From the NCBI RefSeq assembly GCF_947493865.1, contig NZ_CANLTC010000012.1:1-64000 (forward strand): 64,000 nucleotides of DNA. The letters are read 5' to 3'. The stretch's first letter is position 1, and each line of letters starts with the position of its first letter. This DNA is from an uncultured Halomonas sp. GTDB taxonomy: Bacteria; Pseudomonadota; Gammaproteobacteria; Pseudomonadales; Halomonadaceae. Positions 18,403 to 27,554 of the stretch are shown here, piece after piece. The notes below the pieces were generated by a model. That model was not told where the DNA came from. It saw nothing but the letters and a program-made list of their open reading frames with translations, and made no database searches. The translations under genes and the position numbers were made by a program.

Positions 18403-19422
18403 TTAACATGACTTCAAGGCCGCGATGCGCTCGGCAATGTCGAGCATGCGGTTGGCGAAGCCCCATTCGTTGTCGAACCAGCTCAGCATCTTGATCAAGT
18501 GACCGCCGGCTACCCGGGTCTGAGTGGCATCCACGATACCCGAGCGCGGGTCGTGGTTGAAGTCAACGGAAGCCATGGGTTCTTCGGTATAGCCCAGAAG
18601 CCCCGCCAGGCGATTCTCGCTGGCGTCCCGCAGCAGCGCATTGACCGCCGCCGCGGTGGTCTCGCCGCGCACGCAGATCGCCATGTCCATGGCGGAGACG
18701 TTGATGGTCGGCACCCGCACGTGCAGGCACTCGAAGCGCCCGGCGAGCCGGGGCATCAAGCGTTCGATACCCCGGGCAAGGCCGGTATCCACGGGCACGA
18801 TCGAGTGCATGGCGGAGCGGGTCAGACGCAGGCTGGTCTTGTTGTAGGCATCGATCACCGGCTGATCGTTCATCGCCGAATGGATGGTGGTGGTCACGCC
18901 ATGTTCGATGCCCAGGGCGTCGTCGAGTACCGTGAGAATCGGAATCAGGCAGTTGGTGGTACACGAAGCCGCAGAGAGAATGCGCATCCCGGGCTGCAGT
19001 TCGTTCTCATTGATGCCGCCGACCAGAGTGAGATCCATATCGGCTTCCGCGGGCTGAGAAAACAGCAGCCGCTTGGCGCCGGCATCCAGATGTTGCTGGG
19101 CGGTGGCGCGATCCTTGAAGCTGCCGGAGCACTCCACTACCAGATCGATCTCCAGTTCACGCCAGGGTAGTTTCGTGGGATCGGCCTCGGATACGACGCT
19201 GATGGGTTGACCGTTGATGATGAGGCGCCCTTCCCGGGTGTCTATCCTGCCCGGGAAGCGACCATGGGTAGTGTCGTAGCGGGTCAGATAGGCGATGGTT
19301 TCCAGATCGGACAGCTCATTGATCGCCACGACCTGCAGGTTGGCGTTGTTGCGCTCGATGAGGGCGCGCAATACACACTGACCGATACGGCCGTAGCCGT
19401 TGATGGCGATGCGAAGGGGCAT
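18403..19422 (-). CDS. epd: D-erythrose-4-phosphate dehydrogenase
   Basis: Oxidises erythrose-4-phosphate with NAD+ on the way to pyridoxal 5'-phosphate. 339 residues of GAPDH fold: NAD-binding INGYGRIGQ at the N-terminus and SAASCTTN with catalytic C154. The segment TTTIHSAMNDQPVIDAY distinguishes Epd from true GAPDH, which has a YTxDQ motif there. The adjacency to pgk supports the assignment. A generic type I GAPDH is a less likely reading. Confidence 0.92.
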   Translation of the reverse strand: MPLRIAINGYGRIGQCVLRALIERNNANLQVVAINELSDLETIAYLTRYDTTHGRFPGRIDTREGRLIINGQPISVVSEADPTKLPWRELEIDLVVECSGSFKDRATAQQHLDAGAKRLLFSQPAEADMDLTLVGGINENELQPGMRILSAASCTTNCLIPILTVLDDALGIEHGVTTTIHSAMNDQPVIDAYNKTSLRLTRSAMHSIVPVDTGLARGIERLMPRLAGRFECLHVRVPTINVSAMDMAICVRGETTAAAVNALLRDASENRLAGLLGYTEEPMASVDFNHDPRSGIVDATQTRVAGGHLIKMLSWFDNEWGFANRMLDIAERIAALKSC

Positions 19423-19538
19423 GAGCGGTGGCTCGACGAATCATGAATGAGCGGGCCACCATCTTAGCGCAACCCGCGATAATGTCATAAGGCGTCGTTA
19501 CCCGCGCGGCTATCAAGCAAGACCAGCAGGCGCAGCCA

Positions 19539-20516
19539 TCACCTCTGTTGCGGATTGATCAGCACACGACCATAGGTCTTGCCCGCCAGCATGGCCTCGG
19601 ACTGCTCTACCACCTGATCGAAACCGATTTCCTCGGTCTGCATGCGCGTGAAGAGATCCCGGGGTAGGGAGGCCAGCCGCTGCCAGGCTGCCTGGCGCAG
19701 CTCGAAGGGCGCCATGACGCTGTCCACGCCAAGCAGAGACACGCCGCGCAGAATGAACGGCATCACCGTGGTCGGCAGGTCGGTGCCGCCGGCCAGACCC
19801 ACCGCCGCGACCCGGCCCTGATAGTGCATGCGGGCTAGTACGCTCGCCAGCACCTGGCCGCCGACGGTATCCACGGCGGCGTCCCAGCGGGCTTTTTCCA
19901 GAGGGCGAGTATCGCCATCGAGTTCACTGCGGGGCACGATCTGAGTGGCGCCGAGCTCTTCCAGCCAGTGGTGCTGCTCCGTCTTTCCGGTGACCGCCCC
20001 CACCTCGTAGCCAAGCTGAGCCAGCATCTGCACCGCCCAGCTACCCACGCCGCCGGTGGCACCCGTGACCAGCACTTTGCCGCCTTGCGTAAGTCCCGCC
20101 TGCTCGAGTTGTATAACGCTGAGCATGGCGGTCAGGCCTGCGGTACCCAGCAGCATGGCATCCCGGGTCGATAGAGCGTCGGGGCAGGGCACCAGCCAGT
20201 CCGCATCGACGTTCATGGTTTCGGCAAAGCCGCCCCAATGGCGCTCACCCACTCCCCAGCCGGTAAGGATCACCCTGTCGCCGGCACTGTAGCCATCGCT
20301 TTTGGATTCCCGCACGGTGCCAGCAAAATCGATGCCTGGCACGAAGGGGTAGTCGCGCACGATCTTGCCCTTGCCGGTCACCGCCAGTGCATCCTTGTAG
20401 TTCAAATCCGAGTAATCGATATCGACGCTGACCGCGCGCTCGGGAAGGTCGCCTGCATCGATTTCCTCGATCTGGCAGCGGGGTTCCTGGTCTCTTAGCA
20501 TTACGACGCGGGGCAT
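19539..20516 (-). CDS. acuI: Acrylyl-CoA reductase (NADPH) AcuI / YhdH-family oxidoreductase
   Basis: 325 residues of medium-chain dehydrogenase/reductase fold without the zinc-binding cysteines. Seen: DLNYKDALAVTGKGKIVRDYPFVPGIDFAGTV, ILTGWGVGERHWGGFAE and the NADPH-binding VTGATGGVGSWAVQML, all as in YhdH/AcuI. The enzyme reduces acrylyl-CoA to propionyl-CoA, detoxifying the product of DMSP cleavage, and is common in marine bacteria. No DMSP lyase is nearby. It is monocistronic. Confidence 0.9.
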   Translation of the reverse strand: MPRVVMLRDQEPRCQIEEIDAGDLPERAVSVDIDYSDLNYKDALAVTGKGKIVRDYPFVPGIDFAGTVRESKSDGYSAGDRVILTGWGVGERHWGGFAETMNVDADWLVPCPDALSTRDAMLLGTAGLTAMLSVIQLEQAGLTQGGKVLVTGATGGVGSWAVQMLAQLGYEVGAVTGKTEQHHWLEELGATQIVPRSELDGDTRPLEKARWDAAVDTVGGQVLASVLARMHYQGRVAAVGLAGGTDLPTTVMPFILRGVSLLGVDSVMAPFELRQAAWQRLASLPRDLFTRMQTEEIGFDQVVEQSEAMLAGKTYGRVLINPQQR

Positions 20517-20662
20517 GATGTTCTCCTGCAGTGGGGAAAGTGTCCTTACAGGCTAGTTCGGCAGCGCCGGCAACGACAATCCTGCGGCTGAATTATATAG
20601 CCGAATTGAATGGCCAAATTAGATAGACTAGGCGCCCACATTCAATCGCATGGATCCGCAAG

Positions 20663-21034
20663 ATGAAATCGAGCGCGACTGGCTGGCGCCACCTGGTGAA
20701 CTCGACACGCTATTCCTTCATGGGTCTCAAGGCCGCCGCCCTGCACGAAGCGGCCTTTCGTCAGGAACTGGTGCTGTGCGTCGTATTCTTGCCCTTTGCC
20801 TTTTGGGTCGGGCAAACGCCGGTGGAGTGGATACTGCTCATCAGCAGCTGCTTTCTGGTGCTGATCGTCGAGTTGCTCAACAGCGCCGTGGAAACCGCCA
20901 TCGATCGCATCGGCTCCGAGCATCACGTACTCTCCGGGCGGGCCAAGGACATCGGCTCCGCGGCGGTCATGCTGTCATTGATCATGGCCGGGGTGACCTG
21001 GGGGCTGCTGTTGTGGCAGCGGCTTGCCGGCTAG
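20663..21034 (+). CDS. dgkA: Diacylglycerol kinase
   Basis: Phosphorylates diacylglycerol to phosphatidate at the inner membrane, recycling lipid released by osmoregulated glucan and LPS modification. 123 residues with three transmembrane helices. The signature ELLNSAVETAIDRIG is complete, and SFMGLKAAALHEAAFRQE forms the N-terminal amphipathic helix. The ATG follows a CAAGATG context with no strong ribosome binding site. Its 3' end overlaps the convergent mocA-like gene by 4 bases. Confidence 0.96.
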   Translation: MKSSATGWRHLVNSTRYSFMGLKAAALHEAAFRQELVLCVVFLPFAFWVGQTPVEWILLISSCFLVLIVELLNSAVETAIDRIGSEHHVLSGRAKDIGSAAVMLSLIMAGVTWGLLLWQRLAG

Positions 21035-21648
21035 TCCAGCTCCATCGGTGTGTCCACGTCGCGATGTATGCCCGGGTCGTCGACGTCGACGAACGTACAC
21101 ATCGAGGCGTGCTGTCTGAGCACCTCCCGGGCACCGGCATCGCCGCTCAAAAGACCCAGCGTTGGCCAGAAGGCTTGGCCGAACAGTACCGGATGACCGG
21201 GTCGACCCTTGTGATGCGGCCCTTGCTGACGGGGCAGTACGATACGCTCCGCATGGGCATGATCTATTAACGTCCGGCAAGTATGTGGCGAAACCCAAGG
21301 CATATCCCCCAGCATCACCGCGGCGGCGTCTGCATCACTGGCATCGATCTGGGTTTGCAGGGCGGAAAACGCCGCGCCCAGGCTGGTGCCCAGGCCGATA
21401 TCGTCGCTCGGGGCATGCAGTACGTGAACGTCGGATTCGATGTCTAGCTTATCCGGATCGTCTTGCTGGCGCAGAACCACCCAGGTGGTCTCGAAGTTCG
21501 CCTTTGCCAGAGCCAGGGTAGCCTGCAACAGGGTACGGCCATTCGGGAGCCGAGCACGGCGCTTGTCGCTGCCAAAGCGACGGGATAGCCCTGCGGCCAT
21601 CACCAGCGCGACGACACGCGGTTTGCTGCGGCCTTCCTCACAAGGCAT
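21031..21648 (-). CDS. MobA-like nucleotidyltransferase (MocA-type molybdenum cofactor cytidylyltransferase)
   Basis: 205 residues. The N-terminus has the nucleotide-binding signature VMAAGLSRRFGSDKRR, followed by LLQATLALA, VMLGDMPWVS (metal-binding Asp) and GRPGHPVLFGQAFWP. This is the MobA/MocA family that adds CMP to molybdopterin for xanthine-dehydrogenase-type enzymes. ATG 21648 overlaps the end of the xdhC-like gene by 11 bases, so the pair is translated together; the longer frame to 21759 lies inside xdhC. The coupling to XdhC supports a role in maturing a molybdo-hydroxylase, none of which lies in the window. Confidence 0.85.
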   Translation of the reverse strand: MPCEEGRSKPRVVALVMAAGLSRRFGSDKRRARLPNGRTLLQATLALAKANFETTWVVLRQQDDPDKLDIESDVHVLHAPSDDIGLGTSLGAAFSALQTQIDASDADAAAVMLGDMPWVSPHTCRTLIDHAHAERIVLPRQQGPHHKGRPGHPVLFGQAFWPTLGLLSGDAGAREVLRQHASMCTFVDVDDPGIHRDVDTPMELD

Positions 21649-22603
21649 CGCGCGATTGCCCACGTCGAACCCGCAGAATATCCGCCATGACCGCCAGTGC
21701 GATCTCCGCCGGGGTCTTGCTGCCGAGTGCCAGGCCGATGGGCATGTGGATGCGGCCAACCTCCTCGTCGTTCAGCCCACCGGAACGCTGCAGGCGCTCG
21801 GCGCGCTGACTGGACGTGCGTTTCGATCCCATCACGCCAATATAGAACGCCGGAGTGCGCACGGCTTCGATCATGGCCAGATCGTCGATGCGCGGATCAT
21901 GGGTCAAGGCCACTATCGCCGTGGCCGCGTGACTGGCCCCGGAAGCGATGAACAGCGATGGCAGCACCGCCTGAACCTCCACACCGGGCACGTCGAACGT
22001 TGCCCGGGCCTCGTCTCGCGGATCACAGACGATGACCTCGAACCCCAAGGTTCGGGCAAACTCGGCGCAGGCGGCGGAGACCGGGGAAATGCCCGCAATG
22101 ATCAATCGCAGCGCGGGGCCGATGCGAAGCCGCACGTTGCCCGCGTCCCGCTCGACTCGCGGCCCCTGGGCATCGCCCTCGACAAAGCTGACCCGGCCAT
22201 CCTCGAGATTCACCCGGCGAATCAGCGCGCGCTGACCAAGCAGCGCCGCCTGCAGCACTTCGAGATGAATGAGGGTGGTGGAATCGGGCGCCAGATACTC
22301 CACCAGCACCTCGAGACTGCCGCCGCAGGGCAGCGTGACCCCGGGATGATCGCCATCGCCATAGCGAACCACCGTTACCGGAACGTCGAAGGCGCCGTCC
22401 CCTAGGCGCGCCAGAAAGTCCTCCTCGACGCAGCCCCCGGAAAGGGAGCCGACATGCTCACCATTGGCGCGGGCGACCAATAGCGAGCCGGGTTCCCTCG
22501 GTGACGAACCAAAGGTTGCCAGCACGGTACACAGCCACACCGGTTCCCCGGTATTGGCCCAGCGCAGTGCGGTCTCGATGACGTGTAGATCCAGATGGTG
22601 CAT
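21638..22603 (-). CDS. XdhC/CoxI-family molybdoenzyme maturation protein
   Basis: 321 residues. XdhC proteins bind molybdenum cofactor and insert the sulfurated form into xanthine dehydrogenase-like enzymes. Seen: the XdhC N-terminal domain with VLATFGSSPREPGSLLVAR, SGGCVEEDF and LPCGGSLEVLVE, and the Rossmann-like C-terminal domain with LIIAGISPVSAACAEFARTLGF and VALTHDPRIDDLAM, ending in MPIGLALGSKTPAEIALAVMADI. ATG 22603 is chosen because GGGAA precedes it; the upstream part of the frame is not family-like. It is followed with overlap by the mocA-like gene and is divergent from glnE. Confidence 0.92.
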   Translation of the reverse strand: MHHLDLHVIETALRWANTGEPVWLCTVLATFGSSPREPGSLLVARANGEHVGSLSGGCVEEDFLARLGDGAFDVPVTVVRYGDGDHPGVTLPCGGSLEVLVEYLAPDSTTLIHLEVLQAALLGQRALIRRVNLEDGRVSFVEGDAQGPRVERDAGNVRLRIGPALRLIIAGISPVSAACAEFARTLGFEVIVCDPRDEARATFDVPGVEVQAVLPSLFIASGASHAATAIVALTHDPRIDDLAMIEAVRTPAFYIGVMGSKRTSSQRAERLQRSGGLNDEEVGRIHMPIGLALGSKTPAEIALAVMADILRVRRGQSRDAL

Positions 22604-22782
22604 GAATAGTGTTCCCGTTAACGTGGCACCCAGCTTGGCCGGCCATCTCTTGCCGGGCAAGCCGAATATTCACTATTGGACAGCGTTATAAAATATCCGA
22701 CATTCTTCTGCCTTGATAAGCTCTTCGCTATGCTGAGGCTATTCGAGCGGTCGCTCACCACTGCTATCAGAACAGGAATATC

Positions 22783-25700
22783 ATGGCGCTGCCCGACGAT
22801 TTTCTACCGCTGACGAACATTCCCGGCTCGCTGCGGGAATCGTTAGACAAGACGAAAGAACGACTGGATGAGGGGCTGACCCAGGCTGACAACCTGGCCG
22901 AACTCCAGCAGGCAGAATGCCCCAGCGATGCCTGGCAGGCCCTGTCGCCAGCTCGGCGCGAGCAGCTGGCCCGAGTGCTGGCGTGTTCGTCGTTTGCAGG
23001 TGATACGTTGGCGCGTTATCCCGGCTGGCTGGCATTCCTGGACGCGGAAGGGGAACTCGATGCGGCGTTGGACGAGGCGACGCTGTCTCAAGTGCTCGCC
23101 GATGCCCTCGATGGTGCAAAGGACGAAGCGCAGATGCATGCGGCACTGCGGCGCTTTCGCCGGGCGCGCATGCTGGGCATCGTCTGGCGGGATATCAACC
23201 CGCCAAGCGGCTATACCATGTGGGATACCGCCGCCAATGTCTCGCGATTGGCGGAAGTCTGTCTCGAAGGCGCACTGGCTTGGCTGGAGGCTCATTTCGC
23301 CCCGCGCTGGGGGGTGCCGGCACCGCGAGAGGATGGTTCGGAGCAGCGCCTTGTCGTGCTGGGCATGGGCAAGCTGGGGGCCGGGGAGCTCAATCTTTCC
23401 TCGGACATCGATCTGATCTTCGCCTTTCCCGAGAAGGGCACGACGCAAGAGGGCAAGCGCGAATACGACCATCAGGAGTATTTCACGCGGCTCGGCCAGA
23501 AGCTGATTGCCGCCCTGGATGCAGTTACCGCGGACGGCTTCGTCTTTCGGGTCGACATGCGCCTGCGCCCGCTCGGTGAGGGCGGCCCGCTGGTGGGCAG
23601 TTTCAACATGCTGACCAGCTACTATCAGGATCAGGGCCGGGAGTGGGAGCGCTACGCCATGCTCAAGGCCCGCCCGATTGCCGGGGATCGTGATGCGGGA
23701 GCCGAGCTGCTGGCCCGGTTGCGCCCCTTCGTCTATCGCCGCTACCTGGACTTCGGTGCCATCGAATCCCTGCGCGAGATGAAGGCCTTGATCAACCGGG
23801 AGGTGCGGCGCAAGGACATCCTCGACAATATCAAGCTGGGACCCGGTGGAATCCGCGAGGTGGAGTTCGTGGTTCAGGTCTTTCAGCTGATTCGCGGCGG
23901 TCGCGACACCGAGCTGCAGGTGCCGTCGCTGAAAACGGCGCTACAGCGCTTGCCGGAGCTGGAACTCTTGCCCCAGACGGTCGTTGATGAGCTCGCTGCG
24001 GACTATGTCTTCTTGCGCGATCTCGAACATGCCCTGCAGGCCCAGGAGGATCGCCAGACCCAGACGTTACCGGAAGATCCGCTGGACCGGGAGCGCCTGG
24101 CGCTGGCCATGAGCCACTCGGAGCAATCCTATGATGACTGGACTGCTCTGGAAGCACGGCTCAAGGAAGCTCGCGAACGTATCCGGCGGCATTTCGATGC
24201 GGTGATTGCCGACCCGGAGGAGGAAGCCGACACACCCGTCGATACCAGCGATAGCGGCAGTGATGATGAAGTACCACTGGATGAATGGCGCGCTGCCTGG
24301 CGTGGTGAACTCACTGAAGACGAGAGTCATCAGTTATTCGAGGGAGCACAGTTCACCGCGCCGGAAGAGGCCCTGCGGCGTCTGAAGACGCTGCGCCAGT
24401 CCCGGGCCGTGCTGGGCATGCAGCGTATCGGTCAGGAGCGCCTGGAGGCGCTGATGCCCTTGTTGCTGGCCGCCATCACCGACAGCGAGGCGCCGGACAC
24501 GGCCCTCGAGCGCACCCTGCCGTTGATCGAGGCAGTATTGCGGCGCACCGCCTATCTGGCCCTGCTGCGAGAAAACCCCGATGCGCTCAAGCACTTGATA
24601 ACGCTGTGCACGGCGAGCCCCTGGATTGCCGAACAGCTGGCGCGTCATCCAGTGCTGCTCGATGAGCTGTTGTCGCCGGATACGCTCTACTCTCCCGCGG
24701 ACAAGGCGCGCCTGACCGATGAGTTGCGCCAGACGTTGGGGCGGGTACCCGAGGAGGACGAAGAAGCCCAGCTCGAGGCGCTACGTATCTTCAAGCATGC
24801 CCAGGTGCTGCATGTGGCCGCCTCGGACATCGCCGGGGCACGCACACTGATGAAGGTCAGCGACTATCTGACCTTCATTGCCGAGGTGGTGCTGGAGCAG
24901 GTGCTGACCATGGCCTGGCGCCATCTGACCCGCAAGCATGGCCTGCCACAACACCGGGATGGCAGCCGGCACCATGAGCCTAATTTCCTGATCGTCGGCT
25001 ACGGCAAGCTGGGGGGTATCGAACTCGGCTATGGCTCGGATCTCGATCTGGTGTTCATTCACGACGCGGCGACCCAGGGCACCACCGATGGCACGCGCGC
25101 CATCGACAATGCGGTGTTCTTCACTCGCCTGGGGCAGCGCATCATCCATCTGTTGACCGCCATCACGCCCGCCGGCGCCCTTTATGATGTCGATATGCGC
25201 CTGCGCCCCTCGGGCAATTCGGGACTCCTGGTGACCTCTCTCGAATCCTTCGCGGATTATCAGCGTCATCACGCCTGGACCTGGGAGCATCAAGCGCTGG
25301 TGCGCGCCCGGGTCGTGGCGGGCAGTGCTGAACTGGCCGAGCGCTTCAATGCAGTGCGCAGCGAAGTGCTGGGCCGAGAACGCGATCCGGAGGCCCTGCG
25401 CCAGGAGGTGGTCAAGATGCGCTACAAGATGCGGGAGCATCTCGGCAGTAGCGCCAAGCAGCGAGAACAGGGCCAGTTCGATATCAAGCATGATGCCGGC
25501 GGCATGATCGACATCGAATTCCTGAGTCAGTACGCGGTACTGCTGCATGGATTTCAAACCTCTGATCTCTTGGCCTGGAGCGACAATGTTCGTATTCTGG
25601 AAACACTGGAATCGAGCGGCTGCATGCCAGACGAAGATGCGCATCGGCTGCGCGAGGCGTATCTGGCCTATCGGCATATGGCTCACCGCAATGCGCTGAC

Positions 25701-25797
25701 CAAGAGCGGTACGCGCGTCGATGCAGCGGATTACCAAGAGTATCGCCAGGTGGTAGAGACGCTCTGGCAGCGCTGGCTCGAGCCGGAAACGATCTGA
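22783..25797 (+). CDS. glnE: Bifunctional glutamine synthetase adenylyltransferase / deadenylase
   Basis: Controls glutamine synthetase by adding AMP to a tyrosine and removing it in response to PII. 1004 residues, with two nucleotidyltransferase domains: the N-terminal deadenylase domain with GMGKLGAGELNLSSDIDLIF (from residue 194) and the C-terminal adenylyltransferase domain with GYGKLGGIELGYGSDLDLVF (from residue 739). Both are followed by MRLRPxG motifs and helical regulatory linkers. It is slightly longer than E. coli GlnE (946); an acidic insert (DPEEEADTPVDTSDSGSDDE) near residue 475 accounts for part of this. Followed by ilvE after 84 bases, the usual pseudomonad/halomonad order. Confidence 0.97.
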   Translation: MALPDDFLPLTNIPGSLRESLDKTKERLDEGLTQADNLAELQQAECPSDAWQALSPARREQLARVLACSSFAGDTLARYPGWLAFLDAEGELDAALDEATLSQVLADALDGAKDEAQMHAALRRFRRARMLGIVWRDINPPSGYTMWDTAANVSRLAEVCLEGALAWLEAHFAPRWGVPAPREDGSEQRLVVLGMGKLGAGELNLSSDIDLIFAFPEKGTTQEGKREYDHQEYFTRLGQKLIAALDAVTADGFVFRVDMRLRPLGEGGPLVGSFNMLTSYYQDQGREWERYAMLKARPIAGDRDAGAELLARLRPFVYRRYLDFGAIESLREMKALINREVRRKDILDNIKLGPGGIREVEFVVQVFQLIRGGRDTELQVPSLKTALQRLPELELLPQTVVDELAADYVFLRDLEHALQAQEDRQTQTLPEDPLDRERLALAMSHSEQSYDDWTALEARLKEARERIRRHFDAVIADPEEEADTPVDTSDSGSDDEVPLDEWRAAWRGELTEDESHQLFEGAQFTAPEEALRRLKTLRQSRAVLGMQRIGQERLEALMPLLLAAITDSEAPDTALERTLPLIEAVLRRTAYLALLRENPDALKHLITLCTASPWIAEQLARHPVLLDELLSPDTLYSPADKARLTDELRQTLGRVPEEDEEAQLEALRIFKHAQVLHVAASDIAGARTLMKVSDYLTFIAEVVLEQVLTMAWRHLTRKHGLPQHRDGSRHHEPNFLIVGYGKLGGIELGYGSDLDLVFIHDAATQGTTDGTRAIDNAVFFTRLGQRIIHLLTAITPAGALYDVDMRLRPSGNSGLLVTSLESFADYQRHHAWTWEHQALVRARVVAGSAELAERFNAVRSEVLGRERDPEALRQEVVKMRYKMREHLGSSAKQREQGQFDIKHDAGGMIDIEFLSQYAVLLHGFQTSDLLAWSDNVRILETLESSGCMPDEDAHRLREAYLAYRHMAHRNALTKSGTRVDAADYQEYRQVVETLWQRWLEPETI

Positions 25798-25881
25798 TTA
25801 TTTTTATACCGGCGATGTCTGCGGGTTTCAGGATGACTGCAAGGCATCTCGCGACACGTTGAAAAACGAAGGATATGTATT

Positions 25882-26805
25882 ATGTCGATGGCTGACCGCG
25901 ACGGTCTGATCTGGTTCGATGGTGAAATGGTGCCCTGGCGTGATGCCAAGGTGCATGTGCTTACCCATACCCTGCATTATGGCATGGGCTGTTTCGAGGG
26001 CGTGCGTGCTTACGACACCGAGCGAGGCACGGCGATCTTCCGTCTTGATGAGCATACCAATCGCCTGTTCGATTCCGCCAAGATTCTGGGCATGGAGATG
26101 CCCTTCAGCAAGACGCAGATCAATGAAGCCAGTCGTGCGGTGGTGCGCGAGAACGGACTCAAGGAAGCCTACCTGCGGCCAATGGTCTTCTTCGGTTCCG
26201 AAGGCATGGGGCTGCGGGCGGACAACCTCAAGACCCATGTCATCGTTGCCGCCTGGGAATGGCCTTCCTACATGGCGCCGGAAGCGCGGGAGTTGGGCAT
26301 CAAGGTGCAGACTTCCTCCTTTACCCGTCACCATGTCAATGTCTCGGTGACGCGAGCCAAGGCCAACGGCCAGTACATCAACTCCATGATGGCCCTGGCC
26401 GAGGCCCAGCGCGGCGGCTACGACGAAGCGCTCTTGCTCGACCCGCAGGGCTATGTCGCCGAAGGCTCCGGCGAGAACCTGTTCGTGGTCAAGGATGGCA
26501 TCATCTATACCCCGATGCTGACATCCTGCCTGAACGGCATCACCCGCAACACCGTGCTGCATATGGCGGAGAAGCTGGGTTACGAGCTGCGCGAGAAGCT
26601 GATCACCCGGGACGAGGTCTATATCTGCGACGAAGCCTTCTTTACCGGCACTGCTGCGGAAGTCCTGCCGATTCGCGAACTCGACGGCCGTACCCTGGGT
26701 GAAGGGCGTCGCGGCCCCATTACCGAGCAGATCCAGTCGATGTATTTCGATCTGGTCAGCGGCAAGCAGACCCTCGAGGAAAAGTGGTTGACCCCGGTGG
26801 CCTGA
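25882..26805 (+). CDS. ilvE: Branched-chain amino acid aminotransferase
   Basis: Last step of Leu, Ile and Val synthesis and first step of their breakdown, using PLP. 307 residues of fold-type IV aminotransferase. Seen: LHYGMGCFEGVRAY, LRPMVFFGS, NVSVTRAKANGQYINSMMA with PLP-binding K160, EALLLDPQGYVAEGSGEN, and TPMLTSCLNGITRNTV. GAAGGA lies 8 bases before the ATG. Probably co-transcribed with glnE. A strong hairpin follows the stop codon. Confidence 0.97.
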   Translation: MSMADRDGLIWFDGEMVPWRDAKVHVLTHTLHYGMGCFEGVRAYDTERGTAIFRLDEHTNRLFDSAKILGMEMPFSKTQINEASRAVVRENGLKEAYLRPMVFFGSEGMGLRADNLKTHVIVAAWEWPSYMAPEARELGIKVQTSSFTRHHVNVSVTRAKANGQYINSMMALAEAQRGGYDEALLLDPQGYVAEGSGENLFVVKDGIIYTPMLTSCLNGITRNTVLHMAEKLGYELREKLITRDEVYICDEAFFTGTAAEVLPIRELDGRTLGEGRRGPITEQIQSMYFDLVSGKQTLEEKWLTPVA

Positions 26806-26821
26806 AACACTGCTTGCTTCG

Positions 26822-26857
26822 CATGGTAAAGCACCCATCTTCGGGTGCTTTACCATG
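26822..26857 (+). terminator. Perfect 15-bp hairpin after ilvE, terminator-like without a U-tract
   Basis: CATGGTAAAGCACCC (26822-26836) pairs perfectly with GGGTGCTTTACCATG (26843-26857) around ATCTTC. There is no T run after it, so it is either a bidirectional terminator that uses the A/T-rich lower stem or an mRNA-stabilising 3' structure. It lies 17 bases beyond the ilvE stop. Confidence 0.6.
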
Positions 26858-26984
26858 ACGGCCGTTTGAAAAATGCGTATTTCGTTGATACCGAGTCGCC
26901 AGCTTTCACCCCAAGGATCGCGCCTGCCGTTGCGGATGGCGATAAAAGTAGGAGGGGGGCAGCAGAGCCATGCATGAAAAGCAC

Positions 26985-27012
26985 GCAAAAAAATGGGCTG
27001 CATGAGCAGCCC
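26985..27012 (-). terminator. Minus-strand rho-independent terminator with no gene upstream
   Basis: On the minus strand, GGGCTGC (27012-27006) pairs with GCAGCCC (27001-26995) around a 4-base loop and is followed by ATTTTTTTG. It is a good terminator, but no minus-strand protein gene precedes it. Confidence 0.75.
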
Positions 27013-27150
27013 AAGGTACGCAGGGAATTGAAGATCGGTCGATTGATCTGATCTGTCTTTCGGTATGTCATCAATTGACACATCAGATGAATCAAACCTG
27101 AAGCGAGAAGCTCTCGCTGTCTGATGGATATAGTGCGAATATGATGCCAG
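26987..27150 (-). ncRNA. Candidate small RNA ending at the orphan terminator
   Basis: Upstream of the orphan terminator, minus-strand sequence forms a second hairpin (AGCGAGA, loop GCT, TCTCGCT at 27102-27118), followed by about 90 bases of single-stranded-looking sequence. The AT-rich stretch beyond 27140 could supply a promoter. The 5' end is a guess. No known sRNA family is recognised. Confidence 0.3.
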
Positions 27151-27554
27151 GTTTGTTTTAATCATTTAAAAACAAATGTTTATAATTTTTCTTGTGATGA
27201 ATGATTCAGATCATGAATAAAAAAGTACCGCATACCTTCGTTAAATGTCTCTTTTTGGAGACTATCGCACAGTGTTTCATAATTATTTCAGTAATTACAG
27301 ACACTTAACGTGTCTTTGAATAGATACACTCCGGGTGTTTTGCCCTTTTACCTCCTCAATTGGTTTCCCAGCGCATCTTGTTCTACATCGAGGGCGCTTG
27401 TCGAATCCGCATCCTCCTGGGCTCCATTCTTCCTTGTTCCAGGATAAAGACCTTTTGACATGGCATACGCTATGCTTGCCGCTGTCTTTTCCAGTGGATG
27501 GTTCGAAAGTCCCTCTCAATCAGCTCTTATAGATAAAACAAGGAACCTAGTCGC

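Larger units (their letters stand above)
26858..27554. other. Long AT-rich intergenic region
   Basis: Nearly 700 bases without a convincing gene; the short ORFs on both strands show no protein-like composition. It holds a minus-strand intrinsic terminator near 27000 with a structured stretch upstream of it (candidate small RNA). A very AT-rich segment at 27150-27300 could hold promoters in both directions. AAGGAA precedes the ATG at 27555. Confidence 0.5.

Noticed and set aside
25828..27165. 445-residue minus-strand ORF opposite ilvE
   Set aside because: It is antisense to a clear ilvE over most of its length, and its composition is typical of a shadow frame in GC-rich DNA.
26845..27532. Short ORFs of 60-80 residues in the gap after ilvE
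   Set aside because: No ribosome binding sites, no protein-like composition, and they cross the hairpins seen there.
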